A stretch of DNA of 40,739 bases from Gracilaria domingensis (taxonomy: Eukaryota > Rhodophyta > Florideophyceae > Gracilariales > Gracilariaceae), in NCBI GenBank assembly GCA_022539475.1, contig VCMS01000218.1:1-40739 (forward strand), written 5' to 3'. Made by a program: the position numbers and the translations under genes. The notes under the pieces are model-generated. The model saw nothing but the letters and a program-made list of their open reading frames with translations, made no database searches and had not been told where the DNA came from. Below, in pieces: positions 30,497 to 39,800 of the stretch (the first letter of the stretch is position 1; every line of letters begins with the position of its first letter).

Positions 30497-30964
30497 CGTC
30501 TGTGTTCTGCAAAGTGGAATATAGTCTGTTCGCTTTGGAAACTAAGCTAGTTTTGGGGCTATTTGGGGCGCGCGAGGGGGTAGCAGAGGCTGGCACTCAA
30601 AAAATTAAGAAATTTTGGAATATTAAATTCCATTTCGCGCAGTTTAGTGCTTGGGTCCCCTAGTTTTTGTAGAGGTTCTACTTCGCCGCACCACCCCATT
30701 CACTCTTTTCCGCGACCCTCTCTCAAAACTGCACTCGTGCTAGTTTGCCTTTCCATTTTCTCCCATGTTGCAATGCCAATCGCAACTCATCCCACCTCAA
30801 TCATCCCATCACTTCTTCCCAGTCCACACCACCCCCGCTATTTACCCATTTCTCGCCCATCACGCGTTCCCATCCTCTCTCTCCGTCTCCGCAAACGTCA
30901 TTTTGTAGAAGTCAGGTGGACAACCCTCCCCCTTCTCGTATACCCGCCTCGCCCCAAAACGGCT

Positions 30965-31894
30965 TCAAATCCCTCCCATCCTTCTCTCCTCCTGTCCCCT
31001 CAGATTCCCCTTCGCAGTCCGCGCTACCTCCGCCGCACTCCTAAACCCAGTCACCACCGGAGCTCCCACTCCCTCCCGCGCCACCTCCTCCTCCACCTTC
31101 TTCATCTCCTTACGCCTCTTCTTCAGACGGCTCTTCCCATCCCCAACCCCACCACCCTTTGTCTTCGGTGTCACAGGAGACCCCTTCTGCACCGCCACCC
31201 TTCCCACACTTCCCTTCTCCGTCTTTCCCTCCACACCTCCTTTCAGCGTCTCCTCTTCCACCAATCTTTGCCTCTTGCCCAGCTCCTTCACCTCCTTCTC
31301 CAGCACGTCCAACCTCTCGTTCAGAACACTATTCTCCTCCCGCAACTCTCCAACCTCCCTTCCCGCACACTCCACTATCCCATACACATGATTTCTCATC
31401 TCCACTCCCAATACCGACAACGAATTCCGCAGGCTCGAAATCGCCTCAACCGAAACACCACTACCACCCCCACTCAGCACCACACCGCCCATTTCCGTTA
31501 CAATCTCCACAATTCCATCGTCCAGTTGCTCCTTCATCACCAACCCCAACATCCCCACCCTCGCCTTCATCTCCCCCACAAACCGCATCTCCCTGTCACC
31601 CTCTCCGCCCCCACTCTCTATCTGGTCTCCAACCTCTAACTGACTCAGATGCACCGCACCCCTTCTCTCCATTGCGACCCCCTCCACCTCCAATTCTACC
31701 CCCTTCTCCACCTCATCACCATCCCCTCTCCTCGCCTCACACTTCTTTCCTTCATCAGCCACTTCCTTCTTCTGCGACATCCGACCAGCCGCCGTAATCA
31801 CGTCCTCTTCCCGCTTTGGTGACGGCGTCTGCGGTACCTCCTTCCCCTCCAACAGCACCCACAGCTCCTCATCCTTCACGTATCCGTTCGACAT
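30965..31894 (-). CDS. Coiled-coil protein with basic patch, intact copy
   Basis: This 309-residue protein has no family that I recognise. From the shared Met (MSNGYVKDEE) it has a charged N-terminal third, then a Gly-rich stretch (SGGGSGVS). A clear heptad region of ~45 residues follows (EVGELREENSVLNERLDVLEK onward), expected to form a parallel coiled coil. Then comes a Lys/Gly linker and a strong basic patch, SRLKKRRKEMKK, that would serve as a nuclear localisation signal or nucleic-acid contact. The frame is open further upstream (to 31990), but the left copy supports starting here. A structural or chromatin-associated role is inference. Confidence 0.6.
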   Translation of the reverse strand: MSNGYVKDEELWVLLEGKEVPQTPSPKREEDVITAAGRMSQKKEVADEGKKCEARRGDGDEVEKGVELEVEGVAMERRGAVHLSQLEVGDQIESGGGEGDREMRFVGEMKARVGMLGLVMKEQLDDGIVEIVTEMGGVVLSGGGSGVSVEAISSLRNSLSVLGVEMRNHVYGIVECAGREVGELREENSVLNERLDVLEKEVKELGKRQRLVEEETLKGGVEGKTEKGSVGRVAVQKGSPVTPKTKGGGVGDGKSRLKKRRKEMKKVEEEVAREGVGAPVVTGFRSAAEVARTAKGNLRGQEERRMGGI

Positions 31895-32130
31895 CTTCAG
31901 AAGAAGAAGTAGTAGTTGGATCGAAGTTTCCGCTGCGATACAGTGCAATCGAGCTAAACTGTCCTGTCCACCCCCACTGTCCAACCACACGGGCTATATC
32001 CAGCACCATGATTGTCCCTGTTTCCCTCATCCCATTTCCCGCCAAAACATCTACTGTACACCTTCGCGCCTTCCACTACTTAAGCGCCATCTCTCTGTCT
32101 CCTCTTCGCGCTCACATAATCCCCACCCAC

Positions 32131-32460
32131 CTCGCCTCGACCGGCGATATTTTTCTCTTCCACCATAACCTCACTCGATGGTTATAGCAAAACAGGAAGA
32201 TATTGCCAGTGGAGGCAAGCTAGGGACTAGTGATTGCACTTAGAGTTGCTCACCCTCTGTCTCGACTGGGGGCATGTTCTTCTTCCGTCACATCCTTTGT
32301 GGGTTGTGACAAAAAAAGAATATGTCACCACTCGACACAGGATGGGTAACAATGATAGCACGTAGAGTAGTTCATCCTCCCTCTCAGCGTCCACTGGGGA
32401 TATATTGATGTTCTCTCACATCCTTTCCCGGTTGTGATACAAGAGAAATACATCTCCAAT
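32131..32460 (-). repeat. Three tandem hairpins, right arm
   Basis: This is the mirror copy of the left-arm array, with units near 32131-32215, 32255-32345 and 32383-32460. Hairpin folding is kept despite scattered substitutions in both arms. The array lies between the remaining 3' end of the epimerase gene and the coiled-coil gene. Confidence 0.65.
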
Positions 32461-32533
32461 GGACACGGAGAATATAGTCGTGATAAAACGTAAAGGTAAC
32501 AATGTAATAAACAATAAATTTATGCTACTATCT

Positions 32534-32870
32534 CTAACAAACCTTTCGAAAACCAGCTATGACATGAGCTGGGTTACTCGAGCCAAAGATGGCAGATCTT
32601 GCCACTAAAATGTTTGCACCGGCCTTCACTACTCCTTTCACAGTACTCAGTCCAATACCTCCATCCACCTCTATCCCTATTCTTGGGTACAACTTCCTTG
32701 CATGTCGCACCTTATCCAGAACACCCTCCATAAACGCCTGTCCTCCAAACCCTGGCTCCACCGTCATCAACAATAACATGTCTACAACTCCTTCCTTCAT
32801 AAGTGCTTCTACGACCTTTGTAGACGTATTCGGGCGCAATCCAACTCCATCCTTTTAATTATGGCAATCC
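32534..32870 (-). pseudogene. Ribulose-phosphate 3-epimerase, truncated copy
   Basis: Only the C-terminal ~105 residues remain, from NTSTKVVEALM through MTVEPGFGGQAF and EVDGGIG to the end. Compared with the left arm, everything from just before the TATA box (left 10511) to codon ~121 (left 10952) is missing, removing promoter, start and the metal-binding HID and DGHF segments. The junction falls at a shared AAT. The remnant cannot encode an active barrel. It keeps RPNTS where the left copy has RLNTS, so it preserves an older residue. Confidence 0.85.
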
Positions 32871-33251
32871 GATTGAAGCTATAAAACCCGTTCACCTCAT
32901 TTATGAAGCCAAAATGGCTCCTTTCATCCTGTATTCAAGCTCCCCGTAACTCGTACTTTACAACTACTTTACAATTCAGGTTCGAAATCAGTTTCATTCA
33001 TGGCACACTTTTTACTCTTCCACCTACCTTTCATAAAACATCATCACACTTTGTGGCTTGTCGTCTCATACAAGGCCTATCATTCATTCAGTACAATCAC
33101 ATATCATACATTTCGCTCACTTTCACAAAGTGAACCATGTTCCCGTTCTGCGCTTCCCAACCGTTTGTACTTAAGTACCACTCTTTACCCCAGCAGTTCT
33201 CCGCCCCATCTTCCATTTTTATCGTCACACAAAAACAATCAAACACTTGCA

Positions 33252-34154
33252 ATGAACTCCCAGTCCGACATGCCTCCCACTCCGCCTCCGAGTCCCAGAT
33301 ACTCTGACGTCCCTCAGGCCTCATCTCCCGCCCGAACGACTCGGGCCGTTATTGTTGGAAGGGGGCGTATAGGTACCATGCTGGCGAACGAAGAAGATAC
33401 GGTCATTTCCGCACACGAATTCTGCAGCATGGCTGCTACCTCTCATCTTTCTGATGTACCGATACTAGTTTGTGGAAGAACGAACACCCTGGAGACCGTA
33501 ATTCAGGCTTGCCCTTATTCGCTCAGAGAGAATCTCGTTTTCTTCCAGAATGGAGACATCATACCATTGCTTTCGAAGCTCGGTGTGGACAAATGTTCAA
33601 AAGTTGTCCTATACGTTGGTGTCCCCTCAAGAAACGCAGCTCCGCAGGATGGTGTCACTCCTCAAAGTCCGGATGGTCTCACTGTCGCAACAGGAAAGTG
33701 GGCCTCCAACGTTGCAGACAGGTTTAGGTCTATGGGTCTCACTTGCGCGGTTGTCGACGAAGACACATTTCTCGTAAGCTATTATGAGAAGCTCGTGTGG
33801 CTATCAGCGTTCAACATCGTCGGGGCCTCAAGAGGTTTCATTCCTATGGACGTAGTCGCTACGGAGTGCAGTACGGTTGTGCTCACAATAATGAAAGAGC
33901 TGTTGAAGATAGTTTCGCTTAAGACAGGTACTACTTTCAACCGGGAAGAGACCATTGGGCGACTTCTTGCATATGGGAAAACTCTCGTTGGCTTCCCTAC
34001 TTCTTTCTCCGACTTTCAGTTTAGGAACGCGTACTTCTACGACTTTTCCCGCCAAGAAAGAAACATCGTAGGCCGTGACCCGGCTCCTTTTCATACGAAC
34101 TACGTCAACGTTGTTAAGGAAAAGTTATCCCCCTCCCCATTCCCCCAGCTTTGA
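33252..34154 (+). CDS. Ketopantoate-reductase-like oxidoreductase, right copy
   Basis: This 300-residue counterpart of the left-arm gene is open throughout. The GxGxxG motif (VIVGRGRIGTML), FFQNG and EKLVWLSAFN are all kept, and about 28 of 300 residues differ from the left copy. The frame extends upstream to 33000, but the start at 33252 matches the left copy's Met, and the extra sequence is the conserved intergenic DNA. The upstream promoter region survives, although the divergent epimerase has been lost. Confidence 0.65.
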   Translation: MNSQSDMPPTPPPSPRYSDVPQASSPARTTRAVIVGRGRIGTMLANEEDTVISAHEFCSMAATSHLSDVPILVCGRTNTLETVIQACPYSLRENLVFFQNGDIIPLLSKLGVDKCSKVVLYVGVPSRNAAPQDGVTPQSPDGLTVATGKWASNVADRFRSMGLTCAVVDEDTFLVSYYEKLVWLSAFNIVGASRGFIPMDVVATECSTVVLTIMKELLKIVSLKTGTTFNREETIGRLLAYGKTLVGFPTSFSDFQFRNAYFYDFSRQERNIVGRDPAPFHTNYVNVVKEKLSPSPFPQL

Positions 34155-34702
34155 GGTTAGAACACATGACTTTTCGGTGTTGTAAACCTTTTAGAGATAG
34201 TCAAACATAAAAGTTACTTTATCGAAATGACCTGTTCCTATTACATTACTTATATTGTTCGTCCTTCTGTGGTTCAAATATGCCCCTTTAAATCCTACAT
34301 CCGTTATCACTAATACTTCGCTAAGATTTTGCTAGATAGAAAATGGTCATTCCATATCATTAAAGTGCACGATACTAGTAACGAAACAGGTACAAAAATT
34401 GTGATATTTCTGAAGAACTAAGCGTTTGCATTACTTGGGGCACCCGTATAAAGTAAGGTAAACCTTTTATGGGTTTCAACCCATAATGGAGGTTGTTTTA
34501 CTCTTCTTGATTTCTAAGCTCATGTAAAGATATTTACAGTTTTCTTTACCCACTTGAACCCGTACATATAATTTATGACTAAATCATCCTTTCTTTACTT
34601 CAAATCGATGCAAAAACTTCTCCTCCTAGTAACGTTTTAAAACAGTACTACAATACCCGTATATGGTCGTTCGTAGACTCTTTTTATACTACGAAACACC
34701 TT
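34155..34702. other. Intergenic region between reductase-like and HAD genes, right arm
   Basis: This is the mirror of left 8676-9217 and has no credible frame. It should contain the HAD promoter. A TTTTATAC string at 34683-34690 lies too close to the first ATG (34703) for a normal leader, which favours the second Met at 34781 if that string acts as a TATA box. Confidence 0.4.
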
Positions 34703-35653
34703 GTGAACATCAATCACATCCTTCTCATTCGTATACCCACACCCATTTGCAAAACGAACCCTTTCGAAAGCTTTCAAAACATGTATAACTCAGAAGTTAG
34801 AGCCCAAGAAGTAACTCCTCAGCAGCTGGCTAACGAAATATTCGAAAATGGCTACGCCGTGATTAGTGATGTTGACGGTACTCTGAAAAGAGCTGGGGAG
34901 AACATTCCTGCCGAAACAGTCAAATGCATGAAGTACATCAACGCACGCGTTGGTTTCGGAATTGCTACTGGGCGAGATATAGAGGATGCCGAGAGTTTCA
35001 TGGAGCACCTGGGTGGCTACACTTTTGGCATCTCTGGAAACCAAGGCGCACGGGTGAGATTATCCAATGGTACCGAAATTGATCAGGACCTTGACAGGGA
35101 AGGCTACAAAAGATGTGCAGCCGAACTTGAGAGACTTGCACTCTCCTTAAATGAATCGCACGGACTTCACGAAGAGCGTCAACAAGCAGTGGTGAGCACT
35201 AGAAAAGACAGTGGACTCCCTAACTTCACGTACAATGGACTGTCGAAGTGGAAAACAGAAGTTAACTCCGGTATTTCAAAAGTGTTGACATCCTTTCCGA
35301 ACCTGGTTGCGTACCCTCAGGATGAAAACTGTGATATAGGGGACATTCGTTTCACGAAAAATAGTGGGGCGCTAGCCTTGGTTGAAAACGACCCCCAGTT
35401 CGACACACATTTAATCGTTGCTTTCGGGAATGCTTCCAATGATGGCCCTCTATATGAAATGGCAACCCTGGCAGTTCATGTGAAGGGAGAAGACCATTCA
35501 GCAGCGGTAACATATCTTGTTGATGGCGTGGAGGACGTGCATGAGACCATCAGAAGGGTGGCAGAACTGTACGGGTACAGAAAATGCAAGTGTCAAAGGT
35601 TTAGAAATGCTCTTGGAATTTGTTTCAAGTGCTACGATGCCCTTAATACTTAG
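34703..35653 (+). CDS. HAD-superfamily phosphatase (Cof/type IIB-like), right copy
   Basis: This 316-residue protein has a complete set of HAD motifs: SDVDGT (motif I), ATGRD (motif II, with the Thr that the left copy lacks), a Lys ahead of GALALVE (motif III) and GNASNDGPL (motif IV). It is therefore the better candidate for an active enzyme. The internal Met at 34781 is an alternative start. About 24 of 316 residues differ from the left copy. It is convergent with the degenerate HAD paralogue that follows on the reverse strand. Confidence 0.75.
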   Translation: MNINHILLIRIPTPICKTNPFESFQNMYNSEVRAQEVTPQQLANEIFENGYAVISDVDGTLKRAGENIPAETVKCMKYINARVGFGIATGRDIEDAESFMEHLGGYTFGISGNQGARVRLSNGTEIDQDLDREGYKRCAAELERLALSLNESHGLHEERQQAVVSTRKDSGLPNFTYNGLSKWKTEVNSGISKVLTSFPNLVAYPQDENCDIGDIRFTKNSGALALVENDPQFDTHLIVAFGNASNDGPLYEMATLAVHVKGEDHSAAVTYLVDGVEDVHETIRRVAELYGYRKCKCQRFRNALGICFKCYDALNT

Positions 35654-35705
35654 CTATGATATGAGATCTCAGTAATAAAAGTGTCGTGTATATCTCAATA
35701 CCCTT

Positions 35706-36583
35706 TTATGAATCTTGGTGGTTTTTATCGTGCTGCTTTTCCTCGTAGCCGTACAACAGAGCCACCAACATAATTGTCGAATGTACATCCTCCACGCTTT
35801 CGAACAGGTTGTGTACTCCACCCGGGATACAATCTTCTTTGACGTGAACGCCGTACACGCCTACCTCATGCAAAGGCCCGTCGCTCAAAGCACTTCCGAA
35901 CGTCACGACGTCATCCGTATCAATAAATCTCGGTTCATTATCCACAAGATTTTCTCCTCCGCTTCCTTTTGTGTATCGCTTGTCCACAATTTCGCAACTT
36001 TTATCGCCGGGATAGATAACAAACGCATCCATCTTCTGCAACAGGTCCCCAATAGCAGAATCCACTTCTTCTTTCCACTGCCACAGTTTGTTGTACACGA
36101 AATTGGGAAGGCCACTATCACTTCTGGTCTCCACGAACCCCTTGTCATCATCATTCACAATACCATGCCTCCTATTCAAATCCCTTGCCAGGAACAGTAG
36201 TCCGTCAACAGTGTGGTCAAGGGTGTGATCATTGAATGCACCCTTAATTTCCCTCTCGTCAGAGAAACGCAGGAAAGCTCCATGATTCGCCGAGACACCA
36301 AACTTATAGTCTCCGAGTCCTTCCATTTTCCCCTCCACGTCGCCCACATCACCCCTGTGACAAGTCCGAAACCAACACGTTCGTCAATGAACTTCATACA
36401 CTTCACAACTTCTTCTGGAATTGACTCTCCTTCTCTTCTCAACGTTCCATCAACGGAACTTAATATACCGTAACCATTGGCATATATGAACTTAGACAGG
36501 TATTTGGTGAAATTTCCGCCAAGTCTCTCTGTTCCTCTGCCATTTTTCCTGATACAGTCACCATACTGCCACAAGTACCGCAT
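35706..36583 (-). pseudogene. HAD-like protein lacking nucleophile, right copy, frameshifted
   Basis: This is the counterpart of left 6833-7672. Motif I reads SSVDGT: the nucleophile position is already Ser, but the second Asp is still present, unlike the left copy (SSVAGT). Two single-base losses break the frame, one near 36500-36515 (start of the conserved block) and one in a G run near 36352. The C-terminal 213 residues stay open from 36347 down. The nucleophile loss in both arms shows that it preceded the duplication. Confidence 0.65.
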
Positions 36584-36879
36584 AGACAGGAACTCTATAG
36601 ACTTCTCAGTTTCATACTTCTCTTAAAAGGAACCTTAAGTGCAGTTTCAGAAATGTTAGGACGCTACATGTTCAATTGCGAATTGAATGGTGCCACCAAT
36701 GATGTTAACGATACCGAGCATTTGGCATGTTGCAATTAGACGCAACTGGACCAAAGACGTTTGACATTTGTTCAATTACCAGCCTGCCGCACCTTTTCTA
36801 TGTTCATATGTATAGCCTTGTAATAGTATACTACTCTTAATACTCGCAAGACACACATAATTTACTAATCATCTCATTC

Positions 36880-39800
36880 TCATCCACTTCGAGGCGCTCG
36901 CAGCCTCATTATTGGCAAATCGTCATCACTACTACTCTCGAGCACTTCGGTTCTACCGGCGTCCGCTTCCACACCAATCTCCACGACCACTTGGTCTTCG
37001 TCCATGTCAACCGCCCCACCCTCCTTATCGGACAACAGTTCATCCTCCGCCTCCTCCTCCTCGTCACCATTGACAAACGTGGGTCGGAAATCCCGCACCC
37101 GGTGAACAGCATCAGGTAGTGCGTAGCCCTCTGGTACCATGTACATGTGGTATCTAACCAGCAAATCCATAGACTCGGGCCTATCCACCTTGTCCTTCCA
37201 CTTGCTCCAGCATGTGTCACATCACCACGGCCCACGAATACAGAGTACGGTGGGATGATTATTTCTTCGCTGGATACACCTCCGACATCACTCGCAACTG
37301 TTGGTTGTTCATCCCCACCAGTTGATGGCTTCCAGCGCTCACCCAGAGAGGAAAGCCCTCTTTCCCAGAGGCCATTACAAAGTATCCGGGTTGCCAGTAT
37401 TCATTGTTTCCTTCGTAACCAGACCACTGAAGTCGGTGTGCAGCGTCTGGCGCTTGCACTTTCTCGTCGTCCCCAGAAATCGACCACCAGTTTTCGGAGT
37501 GTACATCTTCACAGCTTCCCTCTCATTGTCCCATAGTCCCAAAGCCGCAGCAATTGTACCCATTCGAACATCAAGTAAAGCACGCGATCTTACAACCCAC
37601 CTGAGCTCCTCATTATCCTCCGGCTTCTCCACAGTACCCCAACGTGTCGACATCACTCTCCCCTCAAATGGTCCATCGCTACCGTCCTTCCATCCTTCAT
37701 CATCGTTGATTATTTGAACAAACGACTTCTGTTCCTCTCCTTTCCGTATATCCGGCATCGCTCCATACTCATTCTCGAAGAAGTCCACCAACTTCCCCGA
37801 CACATCTCCGAACTCCCGAACTTCTTCCAACTCCTCCATTTAGGGACACCATTATCCGTCGCAAAGCCATCAAGCACGCAATATCCATTCTGCCTTAGCT
37901 CAGCTTGCATTCGGGCGAAGAACATTTGCCCAAATTCGTCATGCTCCTTCGCAGCAACCCACAGCACCTCTTCATCATCCATACCTGTCGGTCGAGTACG
38001 AGGATACTGCATACCAAATGTCTCCGCCCGTAGGCGATGTTCAGCCCTTGCAGCGTGCCAAAAGACAAGATGGTGTACATCTCTGAGATTCGAGACACTT
38101 AGCAGCTCCGACCTATGTCCCTTCGGCAAGTGAATGACTCTGAGCCAGGGGTCCTTGTGCTCAATTACGTTCTTCCCCTGCCATTCCTGCGGTCTCAGCC
38201 TGGCATACCCGCACCATGATGGGTTCAGTGGGCCATCATATGGGTCACCTCGAACAAGTCCGTGCTCCTCAGATTCCGGAAGAGCTGTAGGTAACTCGTC
38301 ATCAAATGACCCCCCACCTGTCTCTTGCTGATCGTCTGGCACAGCATCGTTCTCGACGGTGACAACCCGTGGAACTGTCACAGAAAGAAGCTCATCGTCA
38401 TCCACAAATGCAGAACTGCCTGCGTTCTCTGCATTAGCTCCCTCTTCCAATGCCACGAACTGAACCTTCATCGACCTTCCTCTGAGCACATGTTCATTTA
38501 GTTGAGACATCAGGTCATCCGGTGTCATGCTGTTCAGAGTAGATCTCATCTGTTGTGTGAAAGTCTTTCTCCGTTTCTTCCTCGGCGGAGCCCGCTGTTC
38601 TTCTTCAGAGCTATCCAGAACTTCTATGGCACCTCGATTTCGGCCGTGCTCAATTTCCCTATAACTCACCTGCGCCCGTTCTCGTGCACTTCTTCGCGGC
38701 TCCCCTTCTTCACTGGCAGATGTTGCAGCAGCAGCAGCGGGAGTCCTCCTCTTTGTCACGGACTGCTTCACTGGTGCGGGGGACGGAATTACCTTGAGCA
38801 TCGTCCGCAATCGATTCTGAACGGAAGTCGTGGCAGTTCTAATTGAGCTCGTCCTGCTCCGAACACGCGGCAATGTGTTGAAGTTCACAACTTGTCCCAA
38901 AAGGAACTGATACACAGCTGCGTTGTTGTCTGGGTCTTCAACGTCATCTTCATTCGATGGAGTAGAAAGACTGACTTCGCGTTTCAGGAACACTTCCATG
39001 GACTCTTCCTCGTTCAGTTCATTCCTCACTGCTCTAGCCGCGCGGAACAGAGACACTGCTCTATCATAAAAGAAACCTCGAACCTCCTCAAAGCTTTTCC
39101 ATTGCTTTGTCTTCGTCGACTTGCCCTTCAATAGAAACATCTGAAGACAATCAAGAATGAAGGAAAACTCCTCGGCATCCAAAACATATAGCGGAGTATG
39201 GGACAGATGTGTGAGACCTATGTCACTCACAGTCTCACATATATCCTCGAAATGGGCCAGCATTCCCTCACGAGACATGAGTTGCAGGGCGACATTGGCA
39301 TATCTCAGGTACTGACGCTCTTGCACAGTCCCAATCAGTTGGCTCTCCTTCAACATTCTGTCACTTCTGCAGGATCCACGTCTGCCGGCGTCACCCCTCA
39401 ACATCTTCAATTAGAATGGCGACCACACTAACTATAGAGTGTATCTTGTCTGCAAACATCATCCTTCGCATGGTACTCGTCGACTCATTGAGGTACGAAG
39501 CAACACATAACAATTCCTTCATCCAATGGGCCTCCATCTCTTCGTATCAGCAGATTGCAACGCCAAAACTTGGCTAATCGCTTCCACTTCGGTGCACCAG
39601 TCGCTGCCAAATATTGTATAGCTTTCAGACGATGCAAACCATCTACAATGAAGCACTTCTTCGTTAGGCGTCCCTTGTCAGTATCCCTCTCTCCCGTAGT
39701 AGCATCTTGTAAGGCACCACTGGAGAACCCATCGACTGCAATATCCCCCGCTCCTCCATACTCTTCACAAGGGCTTCAACGTGGCGTTTACTTACTCCAC

